From assembly GCF_030936135.1 (NCBI RefSeq), contig NC_082595.1, positions 75,736,135 to 75,800,134 on the forward strand: a stretch of 64,000 nt of DNA, in the 5' to 3' direction. This DNA comes from Gavia stellata (taxonomy: Eukaryota; Chordata; Aves; Gaviiformes; Gaviidae). Under the pieces are notes generated by a model. The model made no database searches and had not been told where the DNA came from. It saw nothing but the letters and a program-made list of their open reading frames with translations. A program made the translations under genes and the position numbers. Shown here piece after piece: positions 52,901 to 64,000 of the stretch (its first letter is position 1; each line of letters starts with the position of its first letter).

Positions 52901-55900
52901 CTTCCAACTGAAGGCGGCACAATACCTGTTAGCTTGCAAATAGAGGACTGGGATCGCAGACTTGCGGTAATTTTTTAATATTACAAAGGGCTTGTCAAGT
53001 CAGATAAAGCTGAATTACTTCCACTGCTGTAAGTGATCTTTGTCATATTTCTAGCAGAACTCCCAGCTAACGACTCAGAGCAGGACTAACAGTACACAAA
53101 ACCACATCCCACAGTAAAACACTGGAACATATGCAACCAAAGAGCTTTTTTTTCAGAAAATATTTTAAAATGTCAGTGAGGACTTATTTTTATTAGTATA
53201 AAATATAGACATAATTAACATTGTAAGGGCTGATTAAAGAAAAACTACCTATGTAATTATAAAACTGTGTAGCATATAAACCTCAATAACAAACCAAAAC
53301 TCCCTTTTATTTAACAATGTAAAATTGTTTTATTTAAGATATTCTGCAATTTTATTTAACTACCAGGCTGCAGTCAGATTAGTGAAGAGGTTTTCTTTTG
53401 CAATGCATGTTTGTATGCTTAGAAATACATTTTATTCTGATCATAGTGTCAGTTACTAGTACAGGAACACAAGTTCCAATAGCAGATTTTTCTTCCTTCT
53501 TTAATTCAAATAGTAGTGTGTACTACCACAACTCAGACCAGAAATTCACTTTTGCAATATGAAGTCGCTTGGCTGCAAGAGTTTCAACAGTTTTCATAGT
53601 GATACATACTGGAGTTGTACTATAATTACATATTCCACTTTAGAACCGATATGTTGTATTTTCTTTGAAATTACTAGGAGCTAATTTTATTATGCCATTT
53701 AGAGTATATTTAGCTCTGGTGTTCAGAAGAAGCAATAATGAATAATAGCCTCACCATGGGATCAGAGTGGAGCTTTAATTATTTCTGCTTACTTTTTATT
53801 AGACTGTTCGCACACATTAAATACAAAATATATGATCAGTTTAACAGAAAAAGCATCATTTTTCCATAGTGGATATTCCACTGTCCAACAAATATTATGT
53901 GCATGGTAGAGATTATTATGTCTGCATCTTTTAACTAAATCAATTCCTGAAAAAGCAATGTTTTTAACCATGGGAGGCCAAAATTATCTACTCACATAAT
54001 CACAGAAGTCAGACAACTCTCTACAAGTTAAGTCATTAAAAGGCGCACATCCCTGACATATGAACACTCAATTTAGTATGGAAAGATGCCTGAAACACAG
54101 GCATAATTCTCAGCTATCCTTTTTTGCAAGCCATCCCACCTATAAATAATGCTTGCTCTGGGCAAGTTGAGCCCACGAATGAGGAAATAAATCAGAGAAG
54201 GATATGAAAAAGTAGTATTCCAAATGTTAATTCTATTCTTATTTCAAAAGAAATTCTCAATATATTAGTATAATAGATTTCTGTACATATCAGCATAATG
54301 TATGTGCAAGCCAAGTATCAACCTCTGTCCCCGGGAAGAAAAATTTGATCATTTAATTTGTAAACCATGAAACACACCACTTAACCATGAAAGTGCTGCT
54401 GTCTCAGAAGGAATAAGATACTCCCAAAACTACAGTCCATATTAAGAGAATCTTTTAAACAACAGGATTTCTTATTTTCTTATTTTTAAAGCACTCTAAA
54501 TTTAAAAAATGTTCTCAAACCAGTAAACAAATGGGCATATAGGCACACAAAACCTAACTCCTTTTCAGTCACAGTTATGAGTGCAAAACCACTGTGTAAA
54601 AACCTGGTCTCTCTCAGAAGGTAACTTGCTAAAGAATTCAGTTAGTCTAGAAAAGCTTCTTTACAGAGTTCTGAAATGCTGGCTCTGCTGAAGTTAACTA
54701 ATGACTTGTTGATCTCTGTGGTTCAATTACCCTTGAACAGAAAACTCCAACACAGATAGATTAATACCAGTTAATGTCCCTGGCATTAAGTCATGATGCT
54801 TCTTTCCTTTTTCTTTCAGCACTTTCCTATGAAAAAGTATCACTGTGATTATGTCCTTTTCATCTTATTTATTAAGCAGATGATGTATGGAATATCAACT
54901 TTATAAGTAAGAACTGGGAGATACTTAGATTACCTTTTTCATATACCTAATAATCACTCTCTTTCATGAATGAGAAGTTCTAAGAGAAAGATGCCAGCAG
55001 GAATGTTTCAGTAAGCTTCAGGACAGATGTGGGTTTTTTAAGTCAGGCCATATATTTAGGTAACTAAATACAGACTTCTTACTCTAACTACATGTACCAT
55101 ATAAAGAAAAAAAAAAAAGACCCCTTTAAACAGAAAGCTATATAGGAGAAGGACTGGAAAAAGGAAAACTGCATAGTCTCACAAATTACTTTTAAGATCA
55201 AAGGTTAAAAAAATAAAATTACCTTTTCCGATTCTCCAGACAGACCCACCATAACTGTGGCCTATTTTTCAGAGGGTTGTGTGATGTCCATAAATGCATG
55301 GCATTGCCTTGCATAACTTCCAGCAAGGCAAGACACACTTCTAAGAGTTAACTTGCATTTTTGAAGGACTAATAGATAATGAGTATCCTACTTTCTGCAC
55401 ATAATTCAAAACCAGGATTCCTTCTTTACTGCTGCTTTTACCTTTTGATGTGGCATGGGTGCAATTTTGAACTGAATCACTGTGTTGAGGAAACTTGAGT
55501 CCTCACAAAACATGTGCAACATTTTGACTATTAAGATTTAGCTCTCCTAATATACAATAAGCTCTGGTTATTCATGTAATAAAGCCATATAAGATTCTGA
55601 TATAATATTGCTGCAATCAACAAAACTAGAGAGAGAAAAACCATGAGACATTTCCTTTCTAGAAAACCTGGTGGCATTCTTTTTTTTTAATAATATATTG
55701 ATAATATTATTCATAAGGCTGTAATATTAGAATACTTTCTTGGCATTTTCTTTGCTCAAAGCCACTGCACTTTACAGTACAGTACAACTAATGTTACTGA
55801 TTAAACAAAAGAAGGTACAGAAATGCACAGCACTGTAGTTTTTGCTGTAAAGAAGTCGAGCTTTCCAATTCTACACATATGCAATCAGTTAAGGAAAAAA

Positions 55901-58900
55901 ATTAACAGGTGACACTTAGGGCCAACCATCCCTTCCACGCACTGACTTGTAAAGGAAATGGAGTACTAAAAAAAAAAAAAGGAGGCATTCAAAATGAAAT
56001 CTTAATTGCACTGACTTCATCGCCTGGGCTTAGGTATTCACTCTTGGTGACTTAGAGCCAAGCTTGTAGTGCCAGAGACCCATGGGGACGGAGAGGCTAC
56101 AGTATCCAGACAACAGCTCTGAAATCTCAGCAGCTTGCCTTTCCTATCACCTTCCTGCCTAAGAGTTAGGTATTTTTTTAATGCTATCTTTAGTAGAGAG
56201 CCACATTTTATCTATATCCCTTCCTAGTCTGCAATACCCTAAATCTAGGAGAGCACTTTCTTTAAAATGTACAGGAGAAATGGTACTTTTGCACCAAGTG
56301 ATGGGAGAGTGCGAAAAGTTTCTGCCCCCCGCTTCTGACTTCCATCCAAGAGGATACTTACACTCCTCAGACATCAAAGTTACTGCACTGCTAGTCACTT
56401 GTTCATGCTTAGTGCTTCAGCAAAACGCAGTTGGGTGATCAGAACTCCACTTGCCGGATCACGGACAAAAGGCACTTATTCAATGATGACAGGGAGCAAA
56501 ATATTATTTCCAAGCCAACGTGTCTTAGGAACAATTCCAGCTACACAGATCAACTTTTCCAGAGTCAGAAACTTCCATATATAGATTAACAAAAGATGGT
56601 TTTGGCCCTTTGTAGAGAAACGTTTTCAGTTTTGAAGGGTGTTTTATATAATGACCACTTCAGTGTTTGGTACAGTGGAAGCAGACCTTCCCTCCTGACT
56701 CAGTCACGTCTAACATTAAATCCTCATCGATTTTTCCTCTTTGTGAGATAACTGTCAGAATGATTTGCGCTACATGTGCCTATAACTTCATTTCCTGCTT
56801 AGATGTCCACTGTTAAGTGTGGTAACAGTAACATTTCCAGTGGGATGCAGACAGATGCCTGTAACTGCTATTGCTCTTTCAATAAAGCTGCCTTTCAACA
56901 TCCTACTGTGATAGCAAACGCAGCACAACTACATAAAGCATCACAGGCACTGCCTATATACACAATATGAATCATATCTACAACTAGGAGAGTAACTCAT
57001 GTTCATTCTCTTATGCTGGTTTTACAGCATATAACAGAATTTTCTCCAGCAGTCTAAAGCATCTTCGCAGATAAGGCCACAGGAACAGAGGGACATGCAG
57101 GGCTCTCTCCCAGGGTTGTCATTCTTCTCATGTAACTGACGGGAATTAGCAATTTTATTTTTCTCAGGAACTAATTCTGGGTTTACATCTGCTACTCAGG
57201 AATTCTTGATCAGTTTTTATTGCTTTTGTAGCTTTTTAACTGCTACATCCCTCATCCCTACACGATAGTCATGAACATGTGCCCACGTACATTCAAAAGG
57301 ACTATTGGACAAAAAAGACTATTCCAAAATTTCTTCCTCTGTGCCTGTCTAAACCACCAAACGGAAATTCAGCATTGTCATAACTTATCCTACAACCACA
57401 TGTGCAGATTTGAGACTTTAAGCCAGGGTGACACTTGGGCACTGACGAACTGTGTCTGTCCCCAGGGAAAGCAGGCAGTTCCCTTCTCAAGGATGCAGCA
57501 GAAGCTGCTAGACTAGTTTTTTTTAGGCAGTAAAACCGCAGCCTCCATTTTCTCTTCTGTATTAAACGTCTTAATGTAGCCAACAGCAACAGTATAAAAT
57601 TCACGGCACTCTGGAAGGGCACAGAAGAGCAGAAGAGTTCAAGAGGCTCCTTTTACATCCTCTCCTATGAATACAGTCAGCATGGAACTGAAATAATTTG
57701 ACCTTGTGTGCGTACATAAAACATCAATAAATACACACTGTTTCACAGGCCTTTTATGTATTAATTAAAGTAAACCTGTAAGAAAAGAAAAAAAGCAATG
57801 TTCCTTACATATAGTATTTTAAATACTTCAGTGAGCCATTAACATGCAAGCATAGATTTGTGTGTTTTGTGCTACATTTTTTCTTCTATTCTGCATAGAT
57901 TTTTATATGCCACGGACCACTCTTCTCCAGTCATGCTACTCTGAACGATGTCTGTTGCTCTAAACTGATGGTCTAGCCAGACCATAGAAATGGCCATATC
58001 CAAATATGAAAGGCCAGGAAAAAACAGAAAAATGTGCTTTCGTGAATCAACACTTTACAACCCCAAACCAACCCACTAAAATAAATTTTTAAGTAAATAA
58101 GACAAGCTACAGAGTGTCTGCTCTGAAGAAGTAAACATGACATACAGTGCAACTAAAAAACTCCACGTTATTCTTTACCCTGGCTTGCCAGGGTGCCTTA
58201 GAACATATTAAGTTGCTATACCTGTGGCTAATAAAGGATTCTAGCATCCCCCTGAAGTGTTTTGAGAAATGATGCCAAAGGTTGAGTGACTTCAACCATC
58301 CAAGAAGTTTCTTTATAGCTCTAAAGCCCTGGAAATTGGAAGAAAGGTCATTACCACACCTTTACAGGGGATTCCTGGGCACGCCATCATAAATTGCTGT
58401 TCAAAGCTCCACTTACTTGGAGTTCTAAAGCGACTCATAACTCATTTGGAAGAAAAGATAATGCCAAACAAAATAAAGCAAGTTACAGAGTATTGTTAGG
58501 TTTTCAAGCAGAAGGTAAGTTAAATATCCTTGAGTTAGTAATTACTTTGCAGAGTTGCCTTATTCTAGAGTCCTGCCACAGATCATCTTTCTCAGACTAG
58601 AGTCAGAGTTTCAAAGCCCTGTAAAGCCTATTAAAATGGAAGGGATTTTTTTACATTAATTTGAATTAAGCAACAAGTTAGTGATTTGACATGGTATAAC
58701 ATAAAGGCCTGCTCAGTAACAGCTTTAAAATTTACCCAACATTGCTATAGGAAAGTTCATAGTTTTGATGTCCTCCTAAATCATCATTAGTTATGTTTAC
58801 ATGCCAGTTAAAAATGCTGATGTTACTGAACTCTAGTATGGTATTAGAGATAAAAATGGAAAAATATCGCCACATCTCAGACCAGAAAACATAGGACATG

Positions 58901-60689
58901 CAGTCCACGGAAGGTTTTTTGCCCTCCTCACTATTTGGAGCAAAACCTTCTCATTTTTATCAGCTCCATGGGCTATCAGAAATACAATGTTAGAATCACA
59001 ACATGGTTCTAATCAAAGCAGTTTGAATTAAAATTGTATTTTTGAAAATGCAAACTGTACCTTAGATTAAGTGTAAACACAAGCTATTTCCTTCCCCTAG
59101 GAGAACGATTTCTAGCAGCTGGACATATGAACACACCAACAGGATGGGAGTGCACAGCAAAGAGAAAATTTTAATTCTGCCTCAGTGCCCATATTTTTGG
59201 TCTTTTTCAGAATTAGTGTACAGAAGGCCAAACACATTGTTCAAAGTTACAGATCACAATGAATGAACACAGATGCATCAGCAGGACAATGATGCTGGCG
59301 TTCAGCCTCAGGCATATGAACATTTGGATGCCAAATTAAAGATCAGAACGTGAAAGAAATGTCCTCAGTAAATACACTAAGAGCATACCTAACACTATAC
59401 ACTCGACGGATTAAGGTGAATCCAACACTGAACTTGATCAGTAGCCAAAACTTGATTTCACTGAACCACAATGTGTATTCTGCCACTTTACCACGTTGTA
59501 TTGTCCTGGGATAAACTCCTTGTGCCTCTTCAAGAATTTGCATATGGAACAAAAAAGAACTTGGCTACACACTTGCCTATTCCACCAATACAGGAAAACC
59601 AGTTCAGACAGGAGAAGACAAACGGGGTTTGATGCATCTGGAAGAAATGCTGCCCCCTGCCTAACAGACAGCACAGCTGAAAATGCACAGGAGAGGGCTA
59701 TTTTGCTTCAGTGCCAAAAGCATTTATTCAATATATTACTTGAAAATAAGTCATGCTTTCTATAGAAAGCATACAACTTAATGCCAAGCTTTAAAAATAC
59801 TCTTTTCCCGGTTGAATGCTTTCCTAAAAAGTGCCTCATCTTGCTGGATACTGCCCACCACAAATGTCTGCCTGGAGAAGCAGGCAGCCTCACGTTGCCT
59901 GCTGTCTTGAGCTTTCCCTGCTCCATCCACCATGAGCTATTTACTGGCACACGCCTGTTGTCCTACCCACCCTTTCTGTCTATGAACTTTGATCCCATAG
60001 GAGCAAAGCCGGCCTGTGTAGCACACTCCAAGAGGGCAGGCGTTTATGCTCATACACTGGGAATGGCCCCTCGAAACCTTACTGGTGGCCTTGTTCTTTG
60101 TTCTCTCACTTACTAAAGACTCCTAATGAAGCAGCGCTTACTGTCCCTCTCCTTTCAGTGCCTATGGAAACTGCCAAGTTCCTGTCTCATTCTTGCCTCT
60201 ACCTCCCTAGAGAGGAAAAAAAAAGAAACAGCTTTAGATCCTGCTAGCAGTGAGGGTACTCCCATAACACATGGGAAAAGCTTACTCCAACTGATAAGTT
60301 TTAGACAGGACAGATCCAAAGCCGAGTAGGCAGGACACACTCTCACAGTGTAGTAACCCATGTCCAAATCAACACCAGTGGGATTCAAGCTTGGATTAAT
60401 CATTTGTCATCAGAAGGATACGCCACAAGTGGCTGGCTGAAACACTGCCTGCAGGCAGGGCATTGGTTTGTGTTCCTTCTCATGCAGGGAATGTCACTGT
60501 CCCCAAAACCAAGAGGAGCGAGTGTGCATGAGCAACCTCACAGCTGGGACATCTCTTAGCATGCGTGGCCACTCCTGTATGGATCTTTTCATGAAGGGTT
60601 TCACAGAAGCTGAAGAGACTTCAAGCTGAGCTGCAGATGAATAGGACATTTGGATTTTTGTTGTGTCTAGAGACTGGACTAATTACACA
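49971..60689. other. Intronic DNA, nothing recognised
   Basis: A long AT-rich stretch with A runs at about 55109-55120 and 55968-55980. No exon, RNA gene, mobile element or array was recognised. Open frames are short and on both strands. Confidence 0.45.
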
Positions 60690-60710
60690 TGTAAACACTG
60701 TGTGTTTACA
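60690..60710. other. Perfect 9-bp hairpin with forkhead-type arms
   Basis: TGTAAACAC (60690-60698), loop TGT, GTGTTTACA (60702-60710), an exact inverted repeat. Each arm contains TGTAAACA/TGTTTACA, the known forkhead (FOX) core in opposite orientations. Confidence 0.6.
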
Positions 60711-60731
60711 ACTTTAGAGAGTGCGTTTTGG

Positions 60732-60754
60732 GGTGGATTTTATAAAAATCCACC
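60732..60754. other. Perfect 10-bp hairpin
   Basis: GGTGGATTTT (60732-60741), loop ATA, AAAATCCACC (60745-60754), an exact inverted repeat. It begins 21 bp after the previous hairpin ends. Confidence 0.6.
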
Positions 60755-63700
60755 ACAATCTTTCAGCACTTCATTTTCCAACTTGAATGTTATGTTAGGA
60801 TTTGGGGGTTGTTTGTTTATTTTAAGAAATGTATTTGGGAGTTTTACACAGTACAGACAGATTACTGTGTGTCTCCTTTAATATTTGGCTATATTCAATT
60901 CATTAAACCATTTTTCTCTCCTCAGTACCCGATTTATTCCAACCTAGAGGAACACAACACTCCCTTGTAGCCTGAACTGATAACAGACCACTATTATAAT
61001 GATTTTTCTGTTTGCATTTTAGAGAGACTTGTTCCTCCCTATGTCCACCAAAAATAAAATAGGCATGCATAAAGTCCAATTTACTCATGAGACTTTATGA
61101 CATGATAACACCAAAGAAAGCTTCTTAGAAGTCCATTCACCTTTGGCTGCATTTCTTATAGTTAGGAAACAAGACTTCTGTATGGGTCATAGGTATCAGA
61201 ACATGAAACAAGATGAAAATTAAGATACTTCCACACAGTGAGTCAAACTGTATAATAAGAGGCTTCGGTGTAAGATCCAGAACAATTTTGGCCTCAAAAA
61301 GTTGGTGTGAAGAAAATACAGGTACTACCCTGAAAACATTCACTGCTTGTTGGACTTTGTTTCCCTTTTGAAAGTGATATAAGTTCAGAAAAATACCACC
61401 TCTGCCAGACAAATACAACCACCAAATCCCTACAGCTGGGCTCGCAAGCCCCAGGTACTGTGCAGGCACTGTAGCAGAGACTCTCAGAAGCAATGAGGGG
61501 CAAAGGTCTAGAAGGGGGCACACAGTGGAGTACAAGGCACAAAACTTCTTCTTCTATTTACAAACGAAAACAGAAAATCTCAAATGTTTATTGCTGTATC
61601 CATGCTCTTTAGAAAGCTCTTTAAGATACAGAATTAGTTTGATAATTAGTATAAAAGATTCACATTAAATTCATTAGTCAAATTCCTAACATAAAAGATC
61701 ATTTTTTTATATTGATTTTACTGAACTTTTCAGTATCACTGGTGAATCTTACTTTTTTAACATTCTTTGTAGTATAAAACTTCAGTTTTTATTGATGAAT
61801 AATACAGCTTTATTTCCTTTGAGAAATCGTTTTGTAACATTTTGCCTATTCACTTTTATTTTCTACATTGCTTATCAAAATATGCTGACGACATTCAATA
61901 ATATGCAAGACTTCACACTTGCATAGCAAAATTTGCTTCTAGTTCATGCTGCATCATAAATTGGGGGTTTGCTGAACTGCCTATATTCATATTTTATAAA
62001 TACAAGGAACATCTTCATGCACCTTTCACATACACCTTTGACTCAAGTCACTGAATGACAACTTTATGTTGATGATATTTCCCTTACTACTCCCAACTCC
62101 TTACTTAGGAAATAACATTATTCCTTTCCATTATTCTGGCTTACTTCTGTATGGTTTGGTTTTCTTTTCCTTCAAATCACTGCTCTTTTTCTATGGTATT
62201 ATTATACATTTTATGCCCAACTTGAATTTACTTCCCTGTGTTTATTCCAGCTTTTCTTTAAACCAGCATTTCCCAGATCATACTCCTAGTGACAGAAACT
62301 GATGTTGTGATCTATAAAACCAGGCTTTTATAGGTTGCGATTCCTGCTAGATGGGCTAAAAGAGTGAAAGTGGCGGTTATATAGGATAGGAAATGAAGGA
62401 CTACATTGTGTCAATATTTCATCTCTTCCAATTTTACTCCCTATTGTGACTGTGTCAAAGGAAAATTAAAACACATTAATTCAGATTTAATAATTTTCTC
62501 ATGTCAGCTGAACGACCATACTCCTGTATGTGCATGTTTCAGTATGCCTTTTTCTTAGGTATCTGTGTTCACATTTAGTCCAGAGTCTCTTTGTTTAGCC
62601 ATTCCATGAAATGGTACTCAACAATGAAAAAAGTCTGTATCCTACCAAAAGCTGTCCAGGCTGGCCTGTGCTCCATCATCTTTCTAATCAACTTGGAAAA
62701 ATATGTTTGAGTCTTCTTTTATTATTTCTCCAACTGAACAGAGAATTATTTCAAATTTCCTTCATTTCTATAATTGAGTAGTTCTAATAATTTGTACCTC
62801 AAACTCCTCCAATTTCTTAAGATGTATACATTCCATTATATCTCAATGGTCTGTTCAAAAGGCAATTTGCTTCAACACATATTGTGAGAACGAAATCATT
62901 TAAATATAAATGAATAACAATTACACTGGAAGCATTGCTTTCAATAAAGACAGGCTTTAATACAGGTTTACAGCCTGTTCATAAAAATTAGATTTTAAGT
63001 AATACCAGCACAAGATCTGATGTTACTCACTATAATTTCAAAATAAACCTTACAGACCACTTCAAGTTATTAATTGGTTCCTATTGCACTAAGTATAGAC
63101 ACAGATGCGTAATCTGAAACTCAAACCCAGTCTCACAAATATTTTGGAGTATTGCATTGCAATCACTCCCTCAAAGCACCAAGAACCATGGAGGACTGTC
63201 ACAGCTTCATTGGGAATAACTTCAGCTCATGAGAAAACTGAAATAATACAACTGTTTGGAGTATCTCAACATCCCAAATTCTAAAGACACATAATGCAAT
63301 AGTATGAAAAATGATTCAGTTCAAACATTTTGAAAGCATTTTATTGGAAAGGTGAAATTCTTTCGTTAGTACTGTGTAAAATAATAGTTATTTAAGACAG
63401 TTCCTGTCCAGTATCAGACTTAGGGCTATTTTACTTTAATTCTTCATACTGCTGAAATCATTGAAATTTGTTGTGGTTCATGTTTTGTTTTTTTTTTTGT
63501 TTTGGCAAATTCTTTCTCTGGTAACCTGCTTTAGAATAAAATTGCTCCAAAACTCTTACATCTTTGAAAAGCATTCCTAGACATATCCACTTTTCCTTTT
63601 CCTGAAATGCTTCTCACAAAAATAGCTCATCTAATAGTTTCTCCTGCTGTCACACACCAGCAGGAAATTACACTACTTACTGGAGATTAGGCCTTATTTT

Positions 63701-64000
63701 GCAGCAGCAAGAGGAAATCTAAAGCACCACCAGTCCAAACAGACAAAGGTTATTATAGCCAATTTTTAGATACAGAACTAAAGAATTGAAAAAAAATAAG
63801 ATCACATAATTCAATCCTCAGAAACAGGTTATTTCAGTGAATTTGCTGGGACCTATCCCCTGATTAATGTCAATCTTTCATAAGACTGAAACTCCTGTGC
63901 AATTCTGAGAAACACACTGAGTCCTCTGGAAGGAGTCCTGAGCTCCGTTCACCTGTATATTTCTTTGGTAGCTGACCCAACATCCCCTGTTCCCCAGATC
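60755..64000. other. Intronic DNA, nothing recognised
   Basis: AT-rich sequence to the window end. No exon, RNA gene or mobile element was recognised. Confidence 0.45.

Larger units (their letters stand above)
21208..64000 (-). other. BCKDHB: Last intron of BCKDHB (5' part outside window)
   Basis: Everything to the right of the terminal exon should be intronic, because the preceding exon (encoding the region ending in ASEISSTVQ in the human protein, from memory) was not found on the minus strand. If so the intron exceeds 42.8 kb. The human last intron is, as I recall, also tens of kilobases. The stretch is AT-rich, with short A/T runs (for example A15 at 24643-24657 and A12 at 36056-36067) and few repeats. 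Confidence 0.65.

Overview
The window looks like bird nuclear DNA. Three things point that way: a coding exon of a conserved vertebrate gene with normal splice signals, two CR1 LINE fragments (the typical avian non-LTR family; one carries the avian CR1 3'-end consensus), and otherwise long, repeat-poor, AT-rich non-coding sequence. No bacterial operon, CRISPR array, rRNA or convincing tRNA was seen, and no retroviral coding region was recognised.

The one protein-coding feature I can support is the terminal coding exon of BCKDHB, the E1-beta subunit of the mitochondrial branched-chain 2-oxo acid dehydrogenase. It lies on the minus strand at 21067-21207 and encodes the last 46 residues plus the stop. 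Its 3' splice site and a good branch point sit just upstream in the gene. The gene therefore runs right to left: 21208-64000 reads as one very long last intron (I found no second exon), and 1-21066 is 3' UTR followed by downstream DNA.

Region by region: 1-4.4 kb is intergenic with nothing recognised. 4.4-11.1 kb is a GC- and CpG-rich domain without a recognisable protein gene; it holds short hairpins and a CCAAT/TATA pair on the plus strand with a consensus donor about 430 bp downstream. 11.8-12.7 kb holds two diverged direct copies of an unclassified repeat. 15.9-21.07 kb is the probable BCKDHB 3' region, with a strong 5' splice site 12 nt after the stop, a good 3' splice site at 16235-16236 and a poly(A) signal at 15908-15913, which together could form a spliced 3' UTR. 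The intron is AT-rich and contains a 3'-end CR1 fragment next to a perfect palindrome (23.9-24.0 kb), a 20-bp direct repeat (38.4 kb), GC-rich patches (39.3-40.2 and 43.2-43.9 kb), a possible conserved non-coding element (47.5-47.8 kb), a decayed CR1 reverse-transcriptase fragment (49.3-50.0 kb) and two short-loop hairpins (60.7 kb).

I found no convincing new multi-gene system. The best leads are the possible spliced BCKDHB 3' UTR, the promoter-like site in the CpG-rich downstream domain, the unclassified repeat pair, and the hairpin pair at 60.7 kb.
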